A program made the position numbers and the translations under genes. The notes under the pieces are model-generated. The model saw only the letters and a list, made by a program, of their open reading frames with translations. It searched no databases and had not been told where the DNA came from. Of a stretch of 46,828 nt of DNA, positions 11,109 through 22,352 are shown in pieces. Source of the DNA: Smittium culicis (taxonomy: Eukaryota; Kickxellomycota; Harpellomycetes; Harpellales; Legeriomycetaceae); assembly GCA_001970855.1 (NCBI GenBank), contig LSSN01000309.1, positions 1 to 46,828 of the forward strand, given 5' to 3'. Numbering within the stretch: the stretch's first letter is position 1; every line of letters starts with the position of its first letter.

Positions 11109-14100
11109 ATACACCTTGCTTTTATGCATGCCTCGCTTCTATCAAATTTTTTTAGACGCAAGAAAAAAATAATAATACTCATCCATTGATTTTCAACCAC
11201 CTTTCAAACTTGCAGCCAAAAAATTAGTAACATACTGTTTTTTATAATTCTCTTAAATCTAGCGATTGTAGCTTCACAGAATTAACCCAAAAAATTTTTA
11301 TATAAATATATATACTTTTTGTTTTATCTAGATTTGGTATTTATATATGTAACAAATAAACTAATTATTTTATACATACAAGGTATTAGAGCATTTTAAC
11401 TAATAAATAAATATTATGTATAATTTTAAGGACCCCTCAAACACTGCAATTTTAAAACTTATTTTAACTCTCGATTAAGACTATTTTTTCATTAATCTTT
11501 AGCTTTAACTTTATCTAAGATCAAAGTCTTTCTTTTTTGCAATAAATAAAATCTTTTAGGATGAGAGGAACTTTTTTTCACTGGTACCCTATTTATTAAT
11601 AATAATATTTTGGTTTTATTGGCTATACTATTTGAACCAATTGGTAGTAAATTATAATTGAACTTTACCCTTTCACGGATAGTAGGCTATTCTTTACCCA
11701 CCAGATATAGCCAACAACGTTCAATTAAAATACTTTAATTCTGAGGCTTTGAGAAATACTGGTTTATTTTTGAATAGTTGCAAATGATAGATACACTTGT
11801 AAATCATAAACGAATCATAAATTTGATTTTTTTAAAGAGCGTTGAATGGGAAAGGTATAAAATCCAAATAAAATTTTAAGCGAAGGAAGAATTTAATAGA
11901 AAATGTTGCGCTTTTCTAAAAAATATCTCAATTAAAAGCTATACTATCATTTTCATCTTATTAAAAATTAGATGTAAAAAGCAAGCAAAGTGAATTATAA
12001 AAATTTTGAAGATTATTGTTAAATTTATACTAATTATTGATTCGTAAATATTTTATTAAGTATTTGATTGATGTATTGTTATTTTAATCTGCTCAAAAAC
12101 GAATTAAACTTTAATTACAAAGTAACCAAAGTCATTCTTATTTAGGATATTATATTTCACTAAATATTTACAATTATTTTCCACCTAATTTATTGTATTG
12201 TCGAAAAGAGCAAATTTATATAATAATAAAAGTATAATTAGGCCAATAAGATAGAATTTCTTAGTATTTTATTAACATTATAAAATGAAACCATATATAA
12301 TGCAAGGATCTTGCTATAATATTTGTCGGAGCATTCCCAATACTCCACCTAGAACTTTAAAATTTTGTTTTAGGGTTTTTTCTTTGGTTCAATTCTTTTT
12401 TTTTCTTCTTTATTTATCACTTATAAGATTTAAAAACTATATACTGACTGTTTTGAATAATTTTTATTTTTATAAGTTATCAAAAAAACTACTTACCATT
12501 TCATTTTGGAAGGAAATTGTACTTTTTATATAGCTTATTTCTTCTTCACTAATGATAAGAATAATACTTTTTCTTTTCTTGTAGAGATAAAATAAATCAA
12601 TAGAATAAAAAGAAAGGAAAAATATAGATGCGAATATATAATAATAAATTTTACGAATCATCAATTTTCACAAAGAGAACATAGGACTTCCTATAAAAAC
12701 TCGCATCAGTATTAAAACTCTTTGCAATAAAACTAGGTTAATCATCTCTTTGATTATAATAATGGTTCTTTGATGAGATACTTTCTTTGTTGTAGCGCTT
12801 TGTTAATCTCCGCTACGACATATATCTTCACAGTTATTCTTTTCGGGAGGTACACTATTTAGCTATTATAAAATAATCCTTTTATAATTAAGTACCGATT
12901 CTCAATTTGAGAACATTACTAATATAATCGATTTATTGCCTGCCTGGATTTAAGAAAATATCATATCACTTTCCAGCTTCGACTCATGATTATCATATCT
13001 AACCCGTCTTACTGGTTGCATATTTTGTATTCGAATCTTCTCCAAAAGCGATGAATTGGTTTAAAACCCCTTATCTTAAAAAATTCTTGGCATCAGCTCT
13101 AGCTAAAAAAAAATTCTAATAAATACCATTACATCGAGTATGGGCTAATAGTATATTCAGGTCGATATGTTACTACGCTTATATTATTATTCAAAAAAAA
13201 ATTCGGATTTCTTAATATTAGTATTATCATTTAGTTTTCGGTTCTATGCGAACACTCCACTAAATTTTTGTCTCCTATTATTATTAATTGTGAATTCACG
13301 ATAAATTTAACATTTCGAATTCTTTATAGTAGTTCACACAGCTGTACTGAAGCTATATAATATTTATTTTTGACCAAAAATATTCGGTTGTATTAATTTC
13401 ATCTGATCATGTAATTAATTTCTCAACCACACCCATTAGATGTAATAACAAGCGTTTAAATATCACCTGAAGATGTTAAAATTTCAATTAAATAGAAGCC
13501 AACCAGGAGCTCCCAGTATACTCAATATACCGAACACCAACCTGACCCCCCCCCCAAAAATAGCTATAAACAACCAAAGCATACGAGTTGCGAATCCAGA
13601 TCCTATATAATGCTAATATAATACTTTGGGTATTTGCAGCTGATCATTTGGCCAGCGATGTCGAAAATCAAGAGCTATTTGTGGTTATTCAGAGCATATA
13701 CAAAAAATAATAGGAGTGACTTACGGAAATAATATTGACCATAATAAGATTAGAAAACGCTACATGATCTCACTCCTGAATCAGCCGCAAATAAAAATGG
13801 AACCAGTGTTTATATAGATAAGAATAAATACATTAAAAGGGGATTTAAATGTGATATAGAACGATATATTACCTTTATTACTAAATAGAGCCATGTAAAT
13901 GATTTCGCAGAAATCTTCTAGAGGTTTTTCTAAGATTTTCATATAACCCAAAAAATTATGAGAGGCAAATCGTGTGGTCAGTCTCAAGAAATTAAACATA
14001 GGTCTCTATCAGATAAAATTCATAATGAAAAAAATATCTACTGAATGAATAATGATACTATGAAAATACTGGACAATCATCAAAAACCTGTTGGATGCTG

Positions 14101-17100
14101 CAATGAGTAAAGCAATTATCTTATAAAATACTTTTTAACGTAAAAAGAAAATGTTACGACTTTTGTAACAACCAAAGAAAATTGACAGTATAATTTCCAA
14201 AAACAATCAAGTAAAACCTAAGAGCAAACATTCAAAGGTAAGAAATACTTTAAGAATTCGTGAAATAATACATAAAGGTCTGACCGCCTTCTCACAGTAA
14301 GATAGTTAGAAAACTAAAAATAAGATATCACAATCTACTTACGGAAAACGAAATAGTTTTATTCATAGTTACATCATTGTTCATTATAGTTAGATCTCGA
14401 GTAAAACCAGGCAATTTTAATTTTTGTTATTTTTTTAAAACTATGCTTTTAAATAATGCGTTTTTGTTCGCAATAAATTCAAAAATCTAAAAAAAATACT
14501 GCATTGTACGTTGAAAAAAAGGTACTACAAATTAAAAAAATTTTTATTATGGCAAACTGTATATCCCCCCTATTTTAACAAAGTCGCTGCCTAATGTCAT
14601 GAAATGAGCCATGAAACGTGCAATCCTTACCAGTTCTTAATTAATTATCTCCTGGCATAAGCATCAATCACAGAGTAGACGATAAAAATAAATTCAAAGA
14701 TTCTAGCCGCTTTCATAATATGAGCTTTATCAAACAGGAATAAAAGTCAAAGCTGATTCCAACATTGAATTTTGAAAAAATTATATTAAATTAAGCACCG
14801 GTTACATTTGATTAGATTTCTCTAAAGAAAAACTCAGTATATTATTAAGAGATCCAATCAAATAATATGAAGTGTGAAACACCCGCTTAAAACTTGATTC
14901 TGATCATTAGTAAATCCTTCGCGGTTTCAGTTATCGTACTCCGTAGTTTTTAATATCTCGCTAAATTATTTAGTTGAAGAATGACGCAATAAGAAACAAA
15001 AATAATCAGAACTTTACGACTATTTCATTCCATTTGCTTCGAGGAACTAACAGTAAAAAATCTTTCTTACATAGAACAACCAGATCAACTACAAAACTTA
15101 CAATTTACATTGCTAGCATCAAAAATCCATTTTAAATCTCGTTGGTCAACTTCACATAGTAATTTTGTCAGCAACTCAAAAAAACAAAGTATTTAAACAA
15201 CTGCTTTTCCTTTAGCGTAAAAGCAAGTCTTTTAATCTGTTTAAATTAAATTCAAGTTTTATCATTCTAAAATCACACACAAGTTATTAGTAATAGTATT
15301 AGTATATTTACATCTTTTCTATTTAAAATATGTTTTAGTATAGCCATTATTTTTCACCAACTTATGTGGATGAGTTTTCTATTAGTCTGGGGTCATTGAA
15401 GCATTATACAAGCATATTCTTAATTCGAAGTTTATACTGAAGTAAAAATAAGTGGATTTAGAGTTATAAATTGAAGTATTATAAAGTTTTATTTATATAG
15501 TATTAAAGATAACTCTTCCTGAAGATTCCAGAAATATAAAGGAAATGAAGAAAGACGTGCATAAACAGTAAAAAAACTAATTTCAACCTCGAATGACAAT
15601 GAGTAACACTCTCAGGTGCGGAAATAAAAGTCTAGCAACAGATATGGCCACATTTATGAACTTACCAACGCGGCTATACTTTATTTACTTATCTTTGACG
15701 CAAAATGCGATGTGTTCTGAATTAAGATGAAAAATGAAGCGGAATAAACGATATCAGATCAAAAATTCTTAAGGCGAACAGGATATTTGGCCCAAATGAC
15801 GTTGTCATGTTTCCAGTAGCGTAAATCTAATATATTCCTAAAGACGTCTGATCGAAGTATTTAGCGATAGTTGTAGCCTCAATATTCATTTTATAATACG
15901 TAAATAAATTATAATTGCCCATAATCTTTCCGCGCTGAGATTCGATATAACAAGTAGTCTAAAAATCCCTAATGAGAAATAAAACATAGCTCTGATAAAT
16001 ACTTGGTGAATGCAAGTAAAATGGTTCCCATATATAATAAGAATGTCTATAAAAAGTCCAATAAATTTTTTTCATGAGTAATAGTACCGGAATAGAAAAA
16101 GGAAAGGTAGAAAACAACCAAGAACAATGTTTACTTCTAAAGAATGAATGTTTATATAGATAGACTACAAGGCAAATGGCTTGGTAAGATAATAGTGGAA
16201 ATTCAATTATCCAATTCGCAAAGCACTAAGAAACCCTTATTATATAGTTTTTTTAGCATAAATTCTTATCCTGAAGATAAAAAAATCAATTATAGACCCG
16301 GGAATATAACTTGTTCTGGCACCGTAAACTTTCCGTGTGAAGGAAAAATTAAACATATCTATACATCACCGATTATTAAAAATATAGATATCCGTATTAA
16401 ACATATTTATATACTCAATTTCGTTCATAAATGACGTTATATTTAATAAATTCTTCACAGATCTTGCAATATTGAACTTATAACCACTTAATTATCTAAT
16501 CTACGAAATCAGCCCCGTATCAGAAACTCATAAAAAACCGCGGAGAAATCAAAACATTTAAATTCTAACGTTTTTACCTGAAGCTTTGTTGTTTCGTTGA
16601 TATGTGTGACTTAATGATATCAAATGACAAATAAATAGTTGATGATATGGAAAAAAATTTTTTTGATTGTGTGATCTTGCTAATAATACTACCAAAGGAG
16701 AAAAGTTATTGATCGTTCATGGAGAAACAGAGTGTCGCACTGTTTAGAACAAATTCGATTATCTGTGCGCGATTATGGCTGATGAAGAATGATTCATTTA
16801 TTTAATGTAGATAAATAATCACTGGAAATTAAAAAAAGTATCAGTTATTTGATATATCTGATTAAAGACTGTTAATAAGTAAAAAATCCCAGAAATTATA
16901 TAGAAATTATTTTGGATATTGAAGGGTGAAAAAAATGCTAAACTGTGAGTACTAGGATCTATAATTGTAAAATAATCTAGAGAATTGTATTGATATAATT
17001 ACTTGAAGGCTTTGGCCAATTAGATGTTAATTTGACAATTAATAGCAATTTTTGGGAACATATCGTAGTAATTTAACGAATATGAAACCAAGAGTCAAGT

Positions 17101-18871
17101 TAGAAGCTTAATGTTTTTATTTTACGAATGATATATTATGACAGCTTTATCCAAAGTAATTGAGTATCAATTAGATTGTATTAAGAAGTAAAATACGACC
17201 ATTTCATATACACAGCCTCTTTATAAAGCTCAAGAAAAAAAAATATAAGTACATGGTATAAAATTAATTGAATTTTTAATGATAATATTGAATTATCTAT
17301 TCAAGAATAAGAGAATAAAATATATTGAATTTTATATATTTTTATTATTTTTTTCAATTATATAATAAATTCAGTAAAAATTAACTATATTCTACCTCTT
17401 CAAATGATAGTAGTGTTTCTTCATAGCCTTGAATAAAACTACCAAAATATTATAAAAATACTGATAAATTCTATTTTATATTAAAATATTGAGTTGTTAA
17501 AAATTTATTGAAATGATTACAATCAATAAGAATCAATACAAGTTAATACAATTCATAATTCTGGAATACTTATAGGCAATATGCTAGCAAATTCAATGAC
17601 TAATGCCAATCAAAAATTTAAAGCTAAATTTCTTTCATTTTATATGGAAATTATCAATTTGGTGAATATTTTTGAAATTAGAATTAACAGTTGTCTTTTG
17701 GTATTAATTATTTCCATTACTTTCACCTATTTATGTATGATATTTCAGCAAAAAAAAAAAAAAAGCAAACATATGCGTGAGTGCTAATATTCTTTAAAAG
17801 CCATAATAAAGTTAATTTATTTTAGATAACTTGTATGATAGCTATGTATTATGATTCACTAGTATGGTCAGATTTATAGTAGAGCTCAATGTTGATATTT
17901 TAATTTCATTATTTACATACCAATAAATACCAAAATTTGAAATATTATCAAAAATATTAGTGCAGAAAAAATTTAAATCCAATTAAACTGAATTAGTGGT
18001 TTACATTAAAAAATAATCACCAAATAAAAATAGATTTAAATTCTAGAAAAAACTAAAAAATGTAAACATAGATAAGATATCCCATAATATGCTCTGACGT
18101 TTGAAGATTATACAGCCGCAATAATTTTTCGATTTTTTTTATGAATATAGTATCTAGCTTTAATAATCATATTTAATATTCACAAATTTACTAAATTAGA
18201 AATTTTATATTTAGTAAATTCTGTATTTGTTCTACATATAAGATATATACGATATTTGAAGAATTAAACTAATAGCTTAATTAGATCAAAACTTTTCCTA
18301 GTTGGTTTTTGGTTGGTCTGATTAAGATTTGGGATTGTGATCCAATTTATTATTTTACTTTGCTTTTAATATAAATAATTATAAGATTTAAAATATTGAA
18401 TCCTGGTCTATTAATCATAATAAAACTTATTATAACTTAATTATTTACACCATAGCCTAGAGGTAATCTAACTTTTTAACCAAATACACGAAGAAACTAC
18501 TTTACGCTTCAACAGTGGAGCCCGATACAAATAAAAAAAAATGTATATTAAATATATATTAATCACAATCAATACATTTTTTTTTAATATTCTACAAGAT
18601 TGATTTGTAAGAAATAAACTTGGTTCTTGAAATAAAGAAATAATTCAGGTTGAGTAATGGAAATCTATCACTTTTAATTTTTTTTATCTTTCATATAAAA
18701 GTTAAAAAACATCGATGTCTCAAAAAACTTTTATCTATCCGATGTCAATGGTCAATATACTAGGCTTCTGTAACTTATTTAAAAAAATACTGAGTTTATG
18801 AATTGATTAATAAAAGTATTTATATTGTTTGTTGAAATACAGATAAAAATAATTTTTTATGACATAAAAAT
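11109..18871. other. 7.8-kb intergenic region, no recognised gene
   Basis: No conserved exon was found. One MITE-like copy lies at 11668-11855. From about 12.7 to 16.7 kb the sequence is less AT-rich than its flanks and includes a C10 run (13546-13555), which is very odd for this DNA. Short frames such as 16144-16434 (+, 96 codons) and 13781-13999 (-, 72 codons) show no family I know. The stretch may be a decayed mobile element or pseudogene. From 16.8 to 18.9 kb it is again strongly AT-rich. Confidence 0.55.
11668..11855 (+). mobile_element. MITE-like element, copy 3
   Basis: It starts 'CCCTTTCACGGATAGTAGG', carries 'CAGATATAGCCAAC' and 'TTCAATTAAAATACTTTAAT', and ends 'GCGTTGAATGGGAAAGG'. 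The length and order of blocks match copies 1, 2 and 4. The left flank is TTTA and the right flank TATA, so the TTAA duplication has decayed or the ends are off by a base. Confidence 0.75.
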
Positions 18872-18891
18872 AATTTTTTATGACATAAAAA
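18850..18891. repeat. 21-bp tandem repeat, two units
   Basis: The unit 'AATAATTTTTTATGACATAAA' occurs twice head to tail. The second unit marks the start of the 1.26-kb block that reappears after the N gap at 20212. Confidence 0.7.
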
Positions 18892-20131
18892 TTTAATAAT
18901 ACTATATTATATTTTTTTGACTACAAAATTCTGTGATAAAGAGATAATATCGCACATATAAACATATTTTCGAATAATGATCTAAATTATCGCGAAGATA
19001 ATTATATCTATCAAAGTTAAAATGAGTTTAAGCTATTTTAATATCATTTAAATATTTATTTTATCAAAAGCTTGGTGGCAAACTTTGTTAGGTGAACAAT
19101 ATTCGATTAATTCTATAAACTTTAAGCAATAACACGCTTCTTACGCAGCGAACTTGATGTAGATCTTATTATGACTTTATAAACTGCCTTATATATAAAT
19201 TGATTTAAATTAATTAGTATACATTCTTGATATTTATAATTTATTAACTTGTGAGCAAAGTTGCGACATGTCCCAGCTTGTAATTTTTTAATTATATTTA
19301 ATATCCTGATTTTCATAATCCAAAACCGAGATTGGAAATTCAGTTATAAAACTTGTATTACTTGGCTTGGCATTTTAATTTTATTTGTTCTACTCGGCTA
19401 GCTAAATTTTTATACCTTTTTTTTATAGGCTGAAACGAAGTAAATTAAAGGTTTATTGATTCTGTTCTGGAATTAATTCTTTTTTCTATATTTATTCCAA
19501 AAAAAATAAAGACTTTATAATAAACCTCATTTTATCAAACTAAAAGATAGTACTTTCCCTACTTTTTTTTTTCACACAGATATTGTAACTCTATATATAA
19601 CCTTTTTTTTAAAATTTTTTTATTTCAGCGATGAATCATACTGTTCCTCTACTTATCCTCGGCAAAGGGTTTATCGGCTCTTACGTTGCAGACCTTTGTG
19701 CTTCAAAAGGCATCAAGTTTGTGGCTACAACTACTGATGGCAGAGACGGCACAACGAAATTTGCGCTTCCGAAAAACGATCAGCCCGCTGAAAGCTTCTT
19801 GGAAGCGGCCAAAAGCTTACCTTCTGCTTCTTCGGTCTTGGTCACTTTCCCGCTCGATGGAAAGCAAGGCGTTGAAAAGTTCGTCGATTCTTACACCAAC
19901 ACCAGACCTTCTGAAATTAAAGTCAACTGGATATACTTGGGCTCCACCGGTGTTTTTACTCACATACCTAGTAATAGGAACACTCCTAGAGATAAAAACG
20001 TCAATCCAACAAGACAAGAATCAGAAGACTGCTTCATCGATTCGTATAATGCTACTGTCCTCTAGTAAGTTTTTTGTATTTTTATTTCATGCTTTTAATA
20101 TTAATAATTGAACTGCATCTATTTTTTTTTT
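18872..20131. repeat. Left copy of 1.26-kb near-identical block
   Basis: This block matches 20212-21470 almost base for base. I count about eight substitutions and one single-base indel. Nearly all fall between about 19030 and 19190; the coding exon has one silent change (ATC/ATT in codon 136). It contains the presumed promoter, exon 1 and the beginning of intron 1 of the epimerase-like gene. It stops in a poly-T run at the N gap. This is either overlap of two haplotype contigs left unmerged or a very recent tandem duplication. Confidence 0.9.
19631..20064 (+). pseudogene. Truncated duplicate exon 1 of NAD(P)-binding epimerase-like gene
   Basis: The 434-bp exon encodes the same 144 N-terminal residues as 20970-21403 and ends at the same GTAAGT donor. 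The remaining exons are absent because the sequence runs into the N gap 67 bases later. Taken at face value it is a broken gene copy. More likely it is an allelic or assembly duplicate of the complete gene downstream and not a true pseudogene. Confidence 0.7.
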
Positions 20132-20211
20132 NNNNNNNNNNNNNNNNNNNNNNNNNNNNNNNNNNNNNNNNNNNNNNNNNNNNNNNNNNNNNNNNNNNNN
20201 NNNNNNNNNNN
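20132..20211. other. Assembly gap of 80 N
   Basis: A run of 80 undetermined bases separates the two copies of the 1.26-kb block. The left contig ends in a T run and the right contig begins inside the AT-rich 21-bp repeat unit. Confidence 1.
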
Positions 20212-21470
20212 AATTTTTTATGACATAAAAATTTAATAATACTATATTATATTTTTTTGACTACAAAATTCTGTGATAAAGAGATAATATCGCACATATA
20301 AACATATTTTCGAATAATGATCTAAATTATCGCGAAGATAATTATATCTATCAAAGTTAAAATGAGTTTAAACTATTTTAATGTCATTTAAATATTAATT
20401 TTATCAAAAGCTTGGTGGTAAACTTTGTTAGGTGAACAATATTCGATTAATTCTATAAACTTTAAGCAATAACACGCTTCTTTCGCAGCGAACTTGATGT
20501 AGATCTTATTGTGACTTTACAAACTGCCTATATATAAATTGATTTAAATTAATTAGTATACATTCTTGATATTTATAATTTATTAACTTGTGAGCAAAGT
20601 TGCGACATGTCCCAGCTTGTAATTTTTTAATTATATTTAATATCCTGATTTTCATAATCCAAAACCGAGATTGGAAATTCAGTTATAAAACTTGTATTAC
20701 TTGGCTTGGCATTTTAATTTTATTTGTTCTACTCGGCTAGCTAAATTTTTATACCTTTTTTTTATAGGCTGAAACGAAGTAAATTAAAGGTTTATTGATT
20801 CTGTTCTGGAATTAATTCTTTTTTCTATATTTATTCCAAAAAAAATAAAGACTTTATAATAAACCTCATTTTATCAAACTAAAAGATAGTACTTTCCCTA
20901 CTTTTTTTTTTCACACAGATATTGTAACTCTATATATAACCTTTTTTTTAAAATTTTTTTATTTCAGCGATGAATCATACTGTTCCTCTACTTATCCTCG
21001 GCAAAGGGTTTATCGGCTCTTACGTTGCAGACCTTTGTGCTTCAAAAGGCATCAAGTTTGTGGCTACAACTACTGATGGCAGAGACGGCACAACGAAATT
21101 TGCGCTTCCGAAAAACGATCAGCCCGCTGAAAGCTTCTTGGAAGCGGCCAAAAGCTTACCTTCTGCTTCTTCGGTCTTGGTCACTTTCCCGCTCGATGGA
21201 AAGCAAGGCGTTGAAAAGTTCGTCGATTCTTACACCAACACCAGACCTTCTGAAATTAAAGTCAACTGGATATACTTGGGCTCCACCGGTGTTTTTACTC
21301 ACATACCTAGTAATAGGAACACTCCTAGAGATAAAAACGTCAATCCAACAAGACAAGAATCAGAAGACTGCTTCATTGATTCGTATAATGCTACTGTCCT
21401 CTAGTAAGTTTTTTGTATTTTTATTTCATGCTTTTAATATTAATAATTGAACTGCATCTATTTTTTTTTT
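20212..21470. repeat. Right copy of 1.26-kb near-identical block
   Basis: This is the second copy of 18872-20131. Unlike the left copy, it continues without a break into the rest of the epimerase-like gene, so this contig carries the intact locus. Confidence 0.9.
20950..20967 (+). promoter_or_regulatory. Possible 5'-UTR intron acceptor just before the start codon
   Basis: A long T-rich tract ends in 'TTTATTTCAG' only two bases before the ATG at 20970. This looks like a 3' splice site, so an intron in the 5' untranslated region is likely. A possible donor is 'GTAAATTAAAGG' near 20780. An extra short N-terminal coding exon upstream cannot be excluded. The same arrangement is present in the left copy, before 19631. 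Confidence 0.4.
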
Positions 21471-22018
21471 CTTTTTTCACTGTTGCTACTACAGTGTTTA
21501 TCTAATTTCAATATTATATAATTTTTCATTTATGTAAAGCCTGTCTGGACTTTGGGGCGGTAAAAGGTTACTAAGTTTACACCATTATTATTACACTTTA
21601 AATTCTAACATAATGTTTGAACATATATAGGGATCCAAACAGTTGGGTAAGATTCTATAAAACCGAGGAAGCAATCATGCGTAGAGTAAGAAACCGAACA
21701 CTACATTTAGTGCATGGCGAGGACGTCGCAACGGCAATAATCGAGGGGCCCTTTAAAACCTTCACGCCGGGTCAGCGCTGGATAGTTTCCGACTATACTA
21801 TTTACGACATGCTCGAAATACTTGCAAAGAACATGGTTGGCGAGGCCCGAGAGCTGCTGCAAAAAACCTTAAAGTTGAAAGAGGCTCAGGATTATATCAA
21901 CAGCCCTGATCTCGACAAGCTTGTGTTTGGTGAAAAAGCCAATCTCGTTAGAAGACTCGACCCGTCAGATTTCTGGGTCAACTTCAACTTGAATCCTGCA
22001 CACAAATTCTCTCCATGA
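20970..22018 (+). CDS. NAD(P)-binding epimerase-like (YeeZ-type SDR) protein
   Basis: Three exons, 20970-21403, 21540-21566 and 21631-22018, give 282 residues. Exon 1 begins with a Rossmann fold; 'LGKGFIGSYVA' supplies the G-x-G-x-x-G dinucleotide motif at residues 11-16. 'YLGSTGVF' (102-109) follows at the position of the SDR active-site strand. The 27-nt exon 2 encodes 'LSGLWGGK', which bridges 'ATVLY' and 'RDPNSW' into the family's conserved 'LSGLWGG-R-P-N-W' region. Exon 3 carries 'LHLVHGEDVA' (about 178-187). The family includes bacterial YeeZ and fungal uncharacterised NAD-dependent epimerase-like proteins; the substrate is unknown. Both introns are GT-AG (136 and 64 bp). The gene converges on the PDAT gene, whose stop is 335 bp away. 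I am confident of the family and exon structure, not of the reaction. Confidence 0.85.
21540..21566 (+). other. 27-nt microexon of the epimerase-like gene
   Basis: The tiny exon lies between acceptor 'TGTAAAG' and donor 'AAAAG|GTTACT'. It adds one base to the split codon from exon 1, eight full codons (LSGLWGGK) and two bases of an Arg codon. Without it, joining exon 1 directly to exon 3 gives an in-frame TAG stop. Confidence 0.85.
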
Positions 22019-22352
22019 AACGTTAACTTTACTCTTTTTTTTTTTTTTTTTTTTTTTGGATAACTATCTAGTCTACTCCTTCCTCTATTCCAAACTCTCG
22101 TATCTGAAACAAAATTTTTTTTGTATTCATGATTTATCTTTATTATTATTCAAACTGATTATTTTTAATTTCAAGTCTATCTCTATTCAACTCTTTGGAC
22201 TATTTATTATTATTTATTTTATCTGACCTATAAAATTTTGTTAATCACTTTTTTTCAGATCTAATGCTAATTTAAATAATTAAAAAAGCAATTCTTGCCA
22301 ACTTTATTATATCAGTTTATTTATAGTGCATAATTAATTTACTCATTTATAA
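22019..22352. other. Convergent 3' intergenic region
   Basis: This 334-bp space separates the stop codons of the epimerase-like gene (+) and the PDAT gene (-). It holds a T23 tract (22035-22057) and is otherwise AT-rich, consistent with 3' ends and polyadenylation for both genes. Nothing else was seen. Confidence 0.6.

Noticed and set aside
12285..12533. 82-codon frame (+)
   Set aside because: It is mainly a Phe/Leu/Ile run from T-rich DNA, overlapped by an equally meaningless minus-strand frame at 12470-12664.
16144..16434. 96-codon frame (+)
   Set aside because: This is the longest frame of its region, but its composition and low complexity look like chance or a decayed element; no family recognised.
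19122..19316. 64-codon minus-strand frame upstream of the epimerase-like gene
   Set aside because: It lies in the presumed promoter region, and the right-hand copy of the block carries a one-base deletion (near 20528) that breaks the frame.
19686..20111. 141-codon + frame overlapping epimerase exon 1 (and its twin at 21025)
   Set aside because: It is an out-of-frame shadow of the conserved Rossmann-fold exon and runs into the intron.
21559..21631. Alternative donor GTAAAAG at 21560 for the microexon
   Set aside because: It would join to exon 3 out of frame; the donor at 21567 keeps the frame and yields the conserved GGKRDPNSW.
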